The notes beneath the pieces were generated by a model that was not told the origin of the DNA, ran no database searches, and was given only the letters and a program-made list of their open reading frames with translations. DNA of 64,000 bases, taken from positions 65,305-129,304 of the forward strand of contig CAJFSP010000002.1 of NCBI GenBank assembly GCA_904419725.1, given 5' to 3'. Positions 1 to 8,601 of the stretch are shown here, piece by piece; position 1 is the stretch's first letter, and each line of letters opens with the position of its first letter. The stretch comes from Candidatus Heteroclostridium caecigallinarum (GTDB lineage: Bacteria; Bacillota; Clostridia; Christensenellales; CAG-314). Made by a program: the position numbers and the translations under genes.

Positions 1-1
1 T

Positions 2-1471
2 GCTGTCATTGTCTCTTATGCTGCCGCCCGGCTGTATAATGCCGCTTATACCCGCCGAAGCGCACAGGTCGACGCAGTCCCTGAACGGGAAGAAAGCGTC
101 AGAGGCGACCACCGCGCCTTTGACCCTGTCGCCGGCGTGCTCGATAGCCTGCTGCATCGCCCAGACTCTGCTGGTCTGCCCCACGCCTATGCCCAGCGTG
201 GCGCCGTCTTTCGCCACGACGATGGCGTTTGATTTGCAGTGCTTGACCACTTTGTAGGCGAATTCGAGGTCGGCTTTCTGACCCTCCGTAACGTCGCTTT
301 TGGTAACGCGTTTCGTTTCGTCAAACAGAACGGTGTCTTTCTGCTGAACCAACAGCCCGCCCGCCACGCGTTTGAGGTCGGGCTCGGCGTATTTTCTAGG
401 GCAGTCGATGTCGTCTATCACAAGCACGCGCAGGTTGGCTTTGCTTTTAAGCACTTCAAGCGCCTTGTCTGTATAGCCTTTCGCCACCACCACTTCGAGG
501 AATATTTTTACGAGTTCGGCGGCGAGTTCTTCGTCCACCACACCGTTGAAAGCCACAATCCCGCCGAAAATGGACACAGGGTCGCAGGCGTACGCCTTTT
601 TATACGCGTCAAGCAAAGTTTCGCCCTCGGCGACGCCGCACGGATTGGTGTGTTTTACGGCCACGGCGCACGGTTTTTTGAACTCTCTCAAAAGTTCTAT
701 GGCGCCGTTCGTGTCGTTTATGTTGTTGAAGCTGAGTTCTTTGCCGTTCAGCTGTTTGGCTTCGGCTATGCACGCCGTGTTAGGCAGCGCGTTGCGGTAA
801 AACGCCGCGGACTGGTGCGGGTTTTCGCCGTAGCGCATATCCTGCACTTTTTCAAAGGCGAAAGAAATCTTCTGCGGATACTCTATGCCAAGTTGTCCGC
901 GCAGATATGTGGCGATAAGCGTGTCGTAAACGCTGGTATGCTCAAACACTTTGTACGAAAGCAGTTTTTTCGTCGCGAGCGAAACTTCGCCGTTGGCTTT
1001 GAGTTCGTTCACAACCGTTTCGTAGTCTTCCGGGTTGACGATAACCGCCACGTCCTGATAGTTCTTTGCCGCGGCTCTTATCATGGTAGGCCCGCCGATG
1101 TCGATGTTTTCGATGGCTTCGGCGAAATCCACCCCGTCTTTCGAAATAGTCTCCTTAAAAGGATACAAATTGACGGCGACGATGTCGATGGTGTTTATGC
1201 CGAGTTTTTCAAGTTGCGCCATGTGCTCGGCGTTGCTCCTCATGGCGAGCAATCCCGCGTGCACGGCCGGATGCAATGTCTTTACCCTGCCGTCGAGACA
1301 CTCCGGAAAACCCGTTATGTCGGAAATCGAAATGGTTTTGACGCCGGTTTTTTCCAGCGCGGCTTTCGTGCCGCCCGTTGATATTATTTCAAACCCGAGA
1401 CCGACCAGTTCTTTGGCGAAATCCACCACGCCGCTCTTGTCTGACACACTGATAAGTGCTCTCTTTTTCAT
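2..1471 (-). CDS. purH: Bifunctional IMP cyclohydrolase / AICAR formyltransferase PurH, 3' end outside window
   Basis: Catalyses the last two steps of de novo IMP synthesis: formylation of AICAR with 10-formyl-THF, then ring closure. The reading frame is open from the ATG at 1471 to the left edge with no stop. The 490 visible residues begin [14 protein letters not shown], typical of the cyclohydrolase domain (about residues 1-150). The transformylase domain carries the [12 protein letters not shown] motif with its catalytic Lys-His. The visible end, [10 protein letters not shown], is a conserved C-terminal block, so only some 20-30 residues should be missing, judging from the family's usual 510-530. 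It starts 6 bases after purN stops, so the two are cotranscribed. Confidence 0.97.
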   Translation of the reverse strand, partial: MKKRALISVSDKSGVVDFAKELVGLGFEIISTGGTKAALEKTGVKTISISDITGFPECLDGRVKTLHPAVHAGLLAMRSNAEHMAQLEKLGINTIDIVAVNLYPFKETISKDGVDFAEAIENIDIGGPTMIRAAAKNYQDVAVIVNPEDYETVVNELKANGEVSLATKKLLSYKVFEHTSVYDTLIATYLRGQLGIEYPQKISFAFEKVQDMRYGENPHQSAAFYRNALPNTACIAEAKQLNGKELSFNNINDTNGAIELLREFKKPCAVAVKHTNPCGVAEGETLLDAYKKAYACDPVSIFGGIVAFNGVVDEELAAELVKIFLEVVVAKGYTDKALEVLKSKANLRVLVIDDIDCPRKYAEPDLKRVAGGLLVQQKDTVLFDETKRVTKSDVTEGQKADLEFAYKVVKHCKSNAIVVAKDGATLGIGVGQTSRVWAMQQAIEHAGDRVKGAVVASDAFFPFRDCVDLCASAGISGIIQPGGSIRDNDS

Positions 1472-1477
1472 AAGCGT

Positions 1478-2062
1478 TTACTCCTTTTCACACAACATTT
1501 TCACGGCGGCGGGCATAAGTCTGTGCTCGATTTCCAGCACCCGCTTTTGCAGTTCTTCCGCCGTCATACCCTTGTCGACAGGGCACTTTTCCTGAAAGAT
1601 GATTTCGCCCGTGTCGGCGTGTTCGTCGACGTAATGCACGGTGGCGCCCGTCTCCTTTTCGCCCGCGGCGATAACCGCCTGGTGCACCTTCAGCCCGTAA
1701 TAGCCCATACCGCAGTATTTAGGTATCAGCGACGGATGCACGTTGACGATTTTTTTGTCGAAGCGCTTTACTATTTTTTCCGACAAAATGCGCAGATAGC
1801 CGCACAGCGCGATGACGTCGGTGTCATAGCGCAGCAGCACTTCCAGAATTTTGTCGTTGAAAGCTTCTTCGCTGCCGAAATCCTCTCTCTTCACCACAAC
1901 GGCCGGTATGCCGTATTTTTTCGCCCTTTCCAGCGCGTACACGCCCTCTTTGTTGGAAATGACGACGCAAACCCTGCCGTTTATATATCCGTTTAAGGTG
2001 TTGTCTATTACGGCTTGCAGATTCGTGCCGCCGCCCGACACCAGAACGGCTATGTTCTTCAT
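1478..2062 (-). CDS. purN: Phosphoribosylglycinamide formyltransferase PurN
   Basis: Transfers the formyl group of 10-formyl-THF to GAR in purine synthesis. The 194-residue length is normal. Visible motifs are the N-terminal phosphate loop SGGGTNLQ, the catalytic block IVNVHPSLIP (Asn and His) and GATVHYVDEHADTG with the catalytic Asp. It sits directly between purF and purH. The usual clostridial order has purM between purF and purN; here there are only 65 bases holding a terminator-like hairpin. Transcription of purN-purH therefore depends on readthrough or on a promoter I did not find. Confidence 0.96.
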   Translation of the reverse strand: MKNIAVLVSGGGTNLQAVIDNTLNGYINGRVCVVISNKEGVYALERAKKYGIPAVVVKREDFGSEEAFNDKILEVLLRYDTDVIALCGYLRILSEKIVKRFDKKIVNVHPSLIPKYCGMGYYGLKVHQAVIAAGEKETGATVHYVDEHADTGEIIFQEKCPVDKGMTAEELQKRVLEIEHRLMPAAVKMLCEKE

Positions 2063-2094
2063 AATCGTTTCTCCCGCGGAAAACCGCCTTTGTC

Positions 2095-2124
2095 AAAAAA
2101 CACGGGCGGCAATCGCCGCCCGTG
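2095..2124 (-). terminator. Rho-independent terminator between purF and purN
   Basis: A perfect 10-bp stem (CACGGGCGGC / GCCGCCCGTG, 4-nt loop) is followed on the minus strand by six T. It starts 3 bases after the purF stop codon and lies before the purN start. It may be a partial terminator that lowers purNH relative to purECF. Confidence 0.8.
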
Positions 2125-2127
2125 ATG

Positions 2128-3567
2128 TCAGTCGTCGAAAATTTGCTTGTCGAGTTCTTTGATATTCATCTTCACGGGATACTCGCCAGTAAAGCAGCCC
2201 GTACAGAAATCGCACGGCGACGGCAAATCGCTTCTGCAGGCGTTTTCCAGCATATCGATTGTCAGATACGCCAGGCTGTCCGCCCCGATTTTCTCGCAGA
2301 TTTCGTCCGTTGTGCGGTACGCGCCTATGAGCTGCGAATAAGTCTGCATGTCGACGCCCAGAAAACACGGATGCTTAACCGCCGGCGACGCTATGCGCAG
2401 GTGTACTTCTTTGGCTCCGGCGTCCCTCAGCATCTGCACTATCTGTTTGCTGGTGGTGCCGCGCACGATTGAGTCGTCTACAAGCACGACTCTCTTTCCG
2501 TCGACGTTGGCTTTGATGGCGTTGAGTTTGATTTTGACGGCAGACTCCCTCATGCCCTGTTTAGGCTTGATAAACGTCCTTCCGACATACCCGTTTTTGG
2601 CAAGCGCCTCGATAAAAGGAATGCCGCTTGCCTCGGCGAAGCCCCTTGCCGCCACGTTGGCGGAATCAGGCACGCCGGACACGATGTCGGCTTCCACCGG
2701 GAAATTGATAGCGAGCTGCCTGCCGCTTTCTTTTCTCGCCTGATACACGCTCTTGCCTTCCAGCACGCTGTCAGGCCGCGCGAAATAAACATATTCGAAA
2801 ATGCAGAAACGCTTTTTCTCGTTCGCCCATTTTGTGGATTGCAGTCCTTTGGAACTGATGACCAGCATTTCGCCGGCCTCAATGTCGCGCACATAAGTCG
2901 CGCCCACGGCGTCGAGAGCGGTTGTTTCGCTCGCGACGACATAGTCGTCAAGGCCGATTTTGCCAAGCACCATCGGTCTTATGCCGTTTTTGTCGCGCAG
3001 GGCGATGAGTTTGGTTCTGGTCATTATAAGCATGGAGAAACTGCCGTCCAGCAGTTCCGCCGCTTTGCGTATGCCTTCCACATAACCGCCGTCGGAATAT
3101 TTGTTGATAAGCGTGCCGACTATTTCGGTGTCCAGCGAAGTCTGGAACAAAATATTTTCGGCGAGCATCGCGTCGCGCAGTTTTTTCGCGTTGGTGATGT
3201 TGCCGTTGTGCGCTATCGCGAATTTGCCCCGCTTGCCGTTAAACACCAGCGGCTGGACGTTGTTTGCCGTGTCTGAGCCCGTCGTGGAATATCTGACGTG
3301 CCCCATGGCGATATCCGCCTCAGGCAGTTTGTCCATCGCTTCTTCGGTAAACACTTCCGACACAAGACCCAGCCCTTTGTGGAACAGAATTTTGTTGTCG
3401 CTGCTGAGCGCAATGCCGCAGGCTTCCTGCCCCCTGTGCTGCAGGGCGTAAAGTCCGTAATATACGCTGCGGGAAAGGTCTCTCTTTTCCGCCGAATAAA
3501 TACCGAATACCCCGCACTCTTCGTGCATGGAATCCTGAAATGGTTTTACGTCTCTCTGAAAAGCCAT
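2128..3567 (-). CDS. purF: Amidophosphoribosyltransferase PurF (Fe-S type, with propeptide)
   Basis: Commits PRPP to purine synthesis: glutamine plus PRPP gives phosphoribosylamine. The 479-residue protein has a short N-terminal leader before HEECGVFGIYS; by analogy with the Bacillus enzyme, the Cys becomes the N-terminal nucleophile after cleavage. The PRPP loop VVLVDDSIVRGTTS is intact. The C-terminal PSPCDFCTGC cluster plus upstream Cys in RFCIFEY and KHPCFLG fit the four ligands of the structural [4Fe-4S] cluster of the Bacillus-type enzyme, which suggests oxygen sensitivity. It starts 2 bases after the purC stop. Confidence 0.97.
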   Translation of the reverse strand: MAFQRDVKPFQDSMHEECGVFGIYSAEKRDLSRSVYYGLYALQHRGQEACGIALSSDNKILFHKGLGLVSEVFTEEAMDKLPEADIAMGHVRYSTTGSDTANNVQPLVFNGKRGKFAIAHNGNITNAKKLRDAMLAENILFQTSLDTEIVGTLINKYSDGGYVEGIRKAAELLDGSFSMLIMTRTKLIALRDKNGIRPMVLGKIGLDDYVVASETTALDAVGATYVRDIEAGEMLVISSKGLQSTKWANEKKRFCIFEYVYFARPDSVLEGKSVYQARKESGRQLAINFPVEADIVSGVPDSANVAARGFAEASGIPFIEALAKNGYVGRTFIKPKQGMRESAVKIKLNAIKANVDGKRVVLVDDSIVRGTTSKQIVQMLRDAGAKEVHLRIASPAVKHPCFLGVDMQTYSQLIGAYRTTDEICEKIGADSLAYLTIDMLENACRSDLPSPCDFCTGCFTGEYPVKMNIKELDKQIFDD

Positions 3568-3569
3568 TC

Positions 3570-4277
3570 TTATTCTCCCAACAGTCTTTTGAGAACTTCC
3601 TGATACGCTTCCTCGACGTGACCGAGGTCTCTCCTGAACCTGTCTTTGTCGAGTTTCTCACCCGTTTTGCTGTCCCAGAAACGGCAGGTGTCAGGCGAAA
3701 TTTCGTCCGCGAGAATAATTCTGCCGTGATATCTGCCGAATTCGAGTTTGAAGTCGATGAGTTCTATGCCGATGTCGGCGAGCAGGTCTGTCAGCAGTTT
3801 GTTTATTTTGAAAGCTTCGTAAGCGATGTTTTCAAGTTCTTTGGCGGTGCAGATGCCCATGGCGTAAGCGTGATATTCGTTAATCATCGGGTCGCCGAGA
3901 GCGTCGTCTTTATAACAGTATTCCAGCACGGTGGATTTGAGTTTCGTGCCCTCCGGAATGCCCAGTCGTTTGGAAAGGCTGCCCGCGGCGATGTTTCTCA
4001 CAATAACCTCGATAGGCACTATTTCCACCTTTCTCACAACGGTTTCCCTGTCGGAAAGTTCTTCGACATAGTGCGTCGCGACGCCGTTTTCTTCCAGATA
4101 TTTGAAAAGTCTGTTGGAAACCTTGTTGTTTACCACGCCCTTGCCGGCGATGGTGCCCTTTTTAAGGCCGTTGAACGCCGTGGCGTCGTCCTTATACTCC
4201 ACGATAACGCAATCGGGGTCGTCGGTCGCCCAAACTTTTTTGGCTTTGCCTTCATACATCATTTCGGTCTTTTTCAT
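3570..4277 (-). CDS. purC: SAICAR synthetase PurC
   Basis: Joins CAIR and aspartate with ATP to form SAICAR. The 235 residues match the stand-alone bacterial enzyme. Near the N-terminus are [10 protein letters not shown] (nucleotide-binding loop) and KDDATAFNG; the C-terminal half contains the conserved [11 protein letters not shown] and [14 protein letters not shown] blocks. Its ATG overlaps the purE stop (ATGA at 4274-4277), so translation is coupled. Confidence 0.97.
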   Translation of the reverse strand: MKKTEMMYEGKAKKVWATDDPDCVIVEYKDDATAFNGLKKGTIAGKGVVNNKVSNRLFKYLEENGVATHYVEELSDRETVVRKVEIVPIEVIVRNIAAGSLSKRLGIPEGTKLKSTVLEYCYKDDALGDPMINEYHAYAMGICTAKELENIAYEAFKINKLLTDLLADIGIELIDFKLEFGRYHGRIILADEISPDTCRFWDSKTGEKLDKDRFRRDLGHVEEAYQEVLKRLLGE

Positions 4278-4771
4278 ATGCTTTCAATCTCCTTCTGCAC
4301 GTCGCAATCGTCACCCAGAACTTTTGCCCGCATTTCCTTTTTATATTCTTTGAGTTTAGCCGCGAGAGAAGCGTCGCCGAGAGCCAGTATCTGCGCCGCG
4401 AGTATCCCCGCGTTTTCGCTGCCGCCTATCGCCACCGTCGCCACAGGCACACCCGAAGGCATCTGAACGACGGAAAGCAGACTGTCAAGCCCGTCCATTG
4501 TGGACGATTTCATCGGAATGCCGATTACCGGCAGCGTGGTAAGCCCCGCTATCACGCCGGCAAGGTGCGCCGCTTTGCCCGCCGCGGCGATAAACACGCC
4601 GATGTTGTCCTTTTCGGCGCCGTCCACAAGCGCGTGAACCTCATCGGGAGTGCGGTGAGCCGAAAGCACCCGAACAAAAAAAGGCACGCCGAACTTTTTC
4701 AGCGCTTTGAGCGCCGGTTTGACAGCCTCGAAATCAGATTTGCTACCCATTACGACAGCGACTTTATACAT
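4274..4771 (-). CDS. purE: N5-carboxyaminoimidazole ribonucleotide mutase PurE
   Basis: Converts N5-CAIR to CAIR and is the first gene of the purine operon. The 165-residue class I PurE shows MGSKSDFE, the LSAHRTPDE loop with the catalytic His, and [16 protein letters not shown] followed by the [17 protein letters not shown] active-site segment. The start is fixed by GAGAGG 6 bases before the ATG. Its mate PurK is not in this window. A near-consensus promoter lies about 50 bases upstream. Confidence 0.96.
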   Translation of the reverse strand: MYKVAVVMGSKSDFEAVKPALKALKKFGVPFFVRVLSAHRTPDEVHALVDGAEKDNIGVFIAAAGKAAHLAGVIAGLTTLPVIGIPMKSSTMDGLDSLLSVVQMPSGVPVATVAIGGSENAGILAAQILALGDASLAAKLKEYKKEMRAKVLGDDCDVQKEIESI

Positions 4772-4819
4772 AACAACCTCTCGTTTTTCAAAGCGGTTTT
4801 CCGCTGTAAATACATCTTA

Positions 4820-4848
4820 ATTTTATGCTCAACGCGGTTTTATGTCAA
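4820..4848 (-). promoter_or_regulatory. Sigma-A promoter of the purECF operon
   Basis: TTGACA (4843-4848), a 17-bp spacer and TAAAAT (4820-4825) on the minus strand. The predicted leader to purE is about 40 nt, too short for a purine riboswitch. Confidence 0.82.
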
Positions 4849-4940
4849 ACGTTTGTGTTACATTGCTTATTTATTTTTCGCCGCCGCAAACAACCGCTTG
4901 GTGTCGCCGCGGCGGGCGGAAACAAAATGTTGCGTCGCCG

Positions 4941-7250
4941 TCATCTGGACGGCGGCGCGTATTTGCAGTTTATCTCGCAATACTCGCCCTTACGCAGAGT
5001 GACGTTAACCCTGCCGTTCTGGTCGTAAACGCCGCGGTTTGTCCTGACGTTCTTTTTTACGCCGGCGGGCAGAACAATCTCCGCCGCGCCTTCCGTAACG
5101 CGCCTTACCGTGGCTTTGAGCGTCTGGTTTTTCGCCGAATAGGAAAGCCAAAGGCTGAATTCGCCCCTGCGCAGATTTTTGATTTCCTTGTCGGCGTCGG
5201 GACAGAGGTCGCACGGCAAAAGGCTGACCCTGTTTCCCCTGACGCTCATGACGGTTTCTTCCAGCGCGCCGGCCAAGGCGGCGTTGCCGTACAGGTCGAC
5301 GGCGGCGACGCCGTCCGCAATGTATCCCATGCCGCGCCAGTCTTTGCCCACCGCCGAGAGATTTTCGTTAAGCGCGCCCCTTATAACGCTTCTGACGCAT
5401 TCGGCTGCGGCGTCCTTTTCTCCCAGAATAACGGCGTACCGTGCCATTTCGCCCATGGAAAAACAATCCTGCGTTTCCCTTTCGCCGTACAGCAGTTCTT
5501 TGAGCGTGGCGGAATAGGCTTTGATGTCCGCCGCCGACTCGCCGCACTCGCCGAGAGCGAAAAACATCGACAGCCCGTAAGCGTTGTCGTTGTTGAATCT
5601 GCCGACGGCATACGGGCGCATAACTCCTTCGCACGGGGAAACGGCGGCGACTCTGTCCGCCATGCTTTGCCATTTGTCCTTTTCGGCGTCGCAGGCGGCG
5701 AGATTTTCAAACAGCAGTTTTATCGCTCGCAAATCGCCGACGGCGTCGGCGCCGACGACGGGTCTGTCGGTTCTGATTTTTTTAACCCCGTTGTTTTCGG
5801 CGAAGGAAAAAAGCGTGTGGAGTTTTCCGTCGCCGTCGGCGGTCATAAACTCCTCATAGAAAACCGCCGCGCCTTTCATGAAAGGCAGCGCCCTGTTTTT
5901 CAGGAATTTTTCGTCGCCCGTCGCCTTATAGAAACGGTAATAAAGCCTCGCCGCTTTTGCCGCCAGAGATATGTCGTACACGCATTCGGGCGACGCGGAG
6001 CCGGGGCGTCCCGTCGACGGGGCGCAGTATTTAGGAACAAACAGGCCGTGTTTGCCGAACAGGCGCATGGCGTTGTCCCTGAAAGCGCCAGTCCTTTCGT
6101 CGAAATAGTCGAAAACAGGCAATACCGTTTCGGGCGGACAGGCGTCGAGCGCCCAGTCATAAACCTTGATGAGGGCGGAATTGTCGTAAGCGCCCTTTTC
6201 GCCGTATTCGCCGCTCCACAGACCGACCGCGGAAAACAGGGCTTTTCCGCCGCCGCTTAAAAACAGATATCTGGCGTAAAGCCGCAGTTTGGCAATCAGC
6301 GGCGGAGGCGTTTCGCCGTGATACGCCGCCCGCATGAGTTCCTCCGCCGTTGTGTCGTCGTCCTGACCGATAAAAAACTCCGAGGAAGAAATTTTCGCCG
6401 AAATAAGCGGCGAGTGCGCTTTTTTGAGTTTGTCGTAACCGTCTTTTATTTCATCCAGCGCCGTTTTGGCTTTTTTCCATTCCCTGTCGCGCTGTGAGTC
6501 GCAGAACAGCGACGCGACCAGCAAAACGGAAGACGCGCCCCGGACTTTCAGGCGGCCGCCGTTTGACGTTACCGTGCCGCCGACGCAGGAAACTTTAACA
6601 ACGGCGCCGAAGTCAAGCCCGTTGTCGCCGCGCGCGGCGAAACAGAGAAAGTTTTTGTCGCACACGCTCTCAACCCCGTCCGGCCCGGCGGCCACGGCGG
6701 TCGGCAGAATATCGGGCAGGCAAAGACGGAATTCCGCCTCGATGTTTTTATTGCCGCCCTTTTTCATTTCCATGACGATAATGTCTTTATCCCAAGACAC
6801 AAACAGATTTCTGACGTGCTTTGCCGCCCCGTCAGCGAAGGACACCGAAACCTCGCCGTGCTCCATGTCGAGCGAGCGTCTGTAATCCCTGACGCCCTTT
6901 TCAATAACGGTGTCGATTTCCAGCACGCAGGCGGGCATAGGCTCGGACGGACGCGGCCTGAAATTTTTTGCGCCGAGCGCCGCCGGCAATACGTTTTGCA
7001 GCGCGAGCATGTCGCCTTCGTCCGCCGCTTTTTTAATTTCTTTCATTTTGAGGGACACGTCAGGCAGGACGTTTGTGCGCCCGCGGCATCTGAGCGGAGC
7101 GTAATTAAGCAGCACCCGTTCGTGGGCGGCGCCGCCCCTTACGTTGGCGCCCGTTTTTCCGTTGCCCGAAAAATATCCGCCGCGCCACTGCGCGCCCCAT
7201 ACTGACGACGGTTTTTCCGAAACTATGATATTTCTGTAACTTTTCGCCAT
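4941..7250 (-). CDS. GH95-like (alpha-L-fucosidase family) protein, divergent
   Basis: A 769-residue protein without a signal peptide, so probably cytoplasmic. The N-terminal 250 residues resemble the GH95 N-domain (GYFSGNGKTGANVRGGAAHERVLLN corresponds to the usual GNGRLGAMVFGG block). The middle looks like a helical (alpha/alpha)6 barrel, with RAYPLLKEAA-like RALPFMKGAAVFYEEF. The family's catalytic NxNYWP segment appears to be replaced by AYDNSALIKVYDW; an acid candidate remains in FSFAENNG. I therefore call the fold but not the substrate. It is transcribed alone from an extended -10 promoter, and GGGGGTC precedes the ATG. It could also be a GH78- or GH127-type relative. Confidence 0.6.
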   Translation of the reverse strand: MAKSYRNIIVSEKPSSVWGAQWRGGYFSGNGKTGANVRGGAAHERVLLNYAPLRCRGRTNVLPDVSLKMKEIKKAADEGDMLALQNVLPAALGAKNFRPRPSEPMPACVLEIDTVIEKGVRDYRRSLDMEHGEVSVSFADGAAKHVRNLFVSWDKDIIVMEMKKGGNKNIEAEFRLCLPDILPTAVAAGPDGVESVCDKNFLCFAARGDNGLDFGAVVKVSCVGGTVTSNGGRLKVRGASSVLLVASLFCDSQRDREWKKAKTALDEIKDGYDKLKKAHSPLISAKISSSEFFIGQDDDTTAEELMRAAYHGETPPPLIAKLRLYARYLFLSGGGKALFSAVGLWSGEYGEKGAYDNSALIKVYDWALDACPPETVLPVFDYFDERTGAFRDNAMRLFGKHGLFVPKYCAPSTGRPGSASPECVYDISLAAKAARLYYRFYKATGDEKFLKNRALPFMKGAAVFYEEFMTADGDGKLHTLFSFAENNGVKKIRTDRPVVGADAVGDLRAIKLLFENLAACDAEKDKWQSMADRVAAVSPCEGVMRPYAVGRFNNDNAYGLSMFFALGECGESAADIKAYSATLKELLYGERETQDCFSMGEMARYAVILGEKDAAAECVRSVIRGALNENLSAVGKDWRGMGYIADGVAAVDLYGNAALAGALEETVMSVRGNRVSLLPCDLCPDADKEIKNLRRGEFSLWLSYSAKNQTLKATVRRVTEGAAEIVLPAGVKKNVRTNRGVYDQNGRVNVTLRKGEYCEINCKYAPPSR

Positions 7251-7275
7251 AACGCTGACCCCCGTGTTCGATTAT

Positions 7276-7304
7276 ATTATAACACCGTATAAACCAAAAG
7301 TAAA
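7276..7304 (-). promoter_or_regulatory. Promoter of the GH95-like gene
   Basis: TTTACT (7299-7304), 17 bp, then TGT-TATAAT, an extended -10 at 7276-7281. A second overlapping TATAAT occupies 7271-7276. Confidence 0.7.
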
Positions 7305-7325
7305 ACCCGGGCGGCGAACCGCAAA

Positions 7326-7349
7326 ATAAAAAAGCGCCGAAAGGCGCTT
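7326..7349 (-). terminator. Terminator of the 7350-7748 gene
   Basis: AAGCGCC-GAAA-GGCGCTT followed on the minus strand by TTTTTTATTTT, immediately after the gene's stop codon. Confidence 0.85.
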
Positions 7350-7748
7350 TCAACAGCGGTTTTTGTTTTTTTTGATTTCGGCATCAATCGCGTCCGCCAG
7401 CGCCGACGCCCTGCGGCACGCCACGCATTTATCGGCAAACAGCACGAAAAACACAAGCGACAGCGCCCCCAGCACGCAAAGCCCGACCATGCCCGCCGTT
7501 TTGAAATCGGTAAAGATAAAGCCTGCCGCCAGAAACGCCAGCGCGCCTATTAAAAACGCCAGCGCGTTTGAGAGATACATTGTCTTTTTTTTGAGAGCGT
7601 AGTCATAAATTCTGCGTTGCTTGTCCCTTTCGCACCCGGGGCACAAACCGCTGTATTCCGTCAGCGCGGCGCACTTTTCGCAAAAGCGCTTTTTGCATTT
7701 GACGCAGGTCCGCTTTGCTTCCTCGTCATGTAACAGGCATTTGTCCAT
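7350..7748 (-). CDS. Small membrane protein with N-terminal zinc-binding cysteines
   Basis: 132 residues, family not recognised. Residues 1-42 hold four CxxC-type pairs (KCLLHDE...CVKC..FCEKC..LCPGC), resembling a B-box or zinc-ribbon. Two hydrophobic helices follow (about 58-78 and 85-105), then a short charged tail with another CVAC. It is probably a membrane-anchored zinc-binding protein of unknown function. The start ATG has no Shine-Dalgarno; a CATAAT -10 box lies only 6 bases upstream, so the mRNA is probably leaderless. Confidence 0.7.
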   Translation of the reverse strand: MDKCLLHDEEAKRTCVKCKKRFCEKCAALTEYSGLCPGCERDKQRRIYDYALKKKTMYLSNALAFLIGALAFLAAGFIFTDFKTAGMVGLCVLGALSLVFFVLFADKCVACRRASALADAIDAEIKKNKNRC

Positions 7749-7754
7749 ATAACT

Positions 7755-7783
7755 ATTATGCTATGCGGCGGGCGGCGTGTCAA
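7755..7783 (-). promoter_or_regulatory. Promoter giving a probable leaderless mRNA for the zinc/membrane gene
   Basis: TTGACA (7778-7783), 17 bp, CATAAT (7755-7760). The ATG begins at 7748, the position where transcription should start. Confidence 0.75.
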
Positions 7784-7793
7784 CGGCAAAAAC

Positions 7794-7831
7794 AAAAAAA
7801 TCCGCCGCTTGTCCCTTTCGGGGGCGGCGGA
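7794..7831 (-). terminator. Terminator after the 7843-8475 gene
   Basis: Stem TCCGCCGC...GGCGGCGGA with further pairing around CCCTTTCGGG, followed on the minus strand by seven T and GTTTTTG. Confidence 0.8.
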
Positions 7832-7842
7832 AGATTCCGTGT

Positions 7843-8475
7843 TTATTCCTCTGTCCCGTCGGCCTTGAAAGACTCGACCAGCAAATTATGTATAGGGTCA
7901 ATGACCTTATAAATAATGCCGTCGTCAATCAGTCCGCTCATAAGCACCGCGAGTTTCTGCTTTTTCTGGTCGTCAGGCAGGTCCGAAAGATAAATCTCGC
8001 CCGCCTTTTCCGACACGAGTTTGATTTCCGAGATAAAATCCTTCATGGTGATTTTACCTTCCAGCAATTTGGTTTTCGCGTCGGAATAGACGAAAATTTC
8101 GGTGTAAAACAGATTGAACAAATCGTCTTTGCAGAGTTTTTTGACGCTGTCACCGAACAAAGACGCCAGCATGCGGTAAATCACCATGGCCGTCGCGCCT
8201 ATTGTCAGTCCGTTGACGACGATGTTGTCAAAAGCGCCCGAAAGCCCCGTTTTCATCACCACCATGGCGTGAAACACGGAAGCGCAGCACCCCAGCGCGA
8301 AAGGCACCAGGATGGTCGGGTCGAACTTGCCGTTGAGGTCGATTTTGAGTTTGGGAATAAACAGCCTTTTGATTATTTCCGTCAAAAGGCACACAAGGCA
8401 GGCATAGACGACGACAGCGCCGCCGCTGTGCCTGACCAGAGCCATGAGGCTCTCGACGATAGCGTTAAAATCCAT
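7843..8475 (-). CDS. Hypothetical membrane protein
   Basis: About 210 residues from the ATG at 8475. I prefer this start over an in-frame start at 8505 because GCGAGG sits 4 bases before it. One hydrophobic helix lies near residues 20-38 and two more near 55-105 (LVPFALGCCASVFHAMVVM, TIGATAMVIYRML). The C-terminal half is soluble, charged and helical. I do not recognise the family. The Shine-Dalgarno lies in the 3' arm of a small hairpin (8479-8498). An isolated TATAAT occurs about 70 bases upstream, without a clear -35. Confidence 0.65.
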   Translation of the reverse strand: MDFNAIVESLMALVRHSGGAVVVYACLVCLLTEIIKRLFIPKLKIDLNGKFDPTILVPFALGCCASVFHAMVVMKTGLSGAFDNIVVNGLTIGATAMVIYRMLASLFGDSVKKLCKDDLFNLFYTEIFVYSDAKTKLLEGKITMKDFISEIKLVSEKAGEIYLSDLPDDQKKQKLAVLMSGLIDDGIIYKVIDPIHNLLVESFKADGTEE

Positions 8476-8478
8476 ACA

Positions 8479-8498
8479 ACCTCGCTTCGCTTCGAGGT
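8479..8498 (-). promoter_or_regulatory. Hairpin enclosing the Shine-Dalgarno of the 7843-8475 gene
   Basis: On the minus strand ACCTCG-AAGCGAAG-CGAGGT places the GAGG of the ribosome binding site inside a 6-bp stem directly before the ATG. Confidence 0.5.
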
Positions 8499-8601
8499 CG
8501 GGCAACCTTAACCCGTCGGCTTTTTATTCGCGGCGTCCGCCGCTTTTACATTATACCCCGGTTTTTGTTTATTCCGCCGTTCCTGTGCCGTTTTTCCGAA
8601 A

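Noticed and set aside
239..1381. Long plus-strand open frame opposite purH
   Set aside because: Antisense shadow of a conserved gene; no binding site and no recognisable protein. The same applies to the long plus-strand frames at 4842-6260, 10350-11558, 16464-18254, 28676-30085, 40700-42169, 45750-47102 and 61223-62749.
4772..4940. Purine riboswitch before purE
   Set aside because: The promoter leaves only about 40 nt of leader, and I see no three-way-junction elements.
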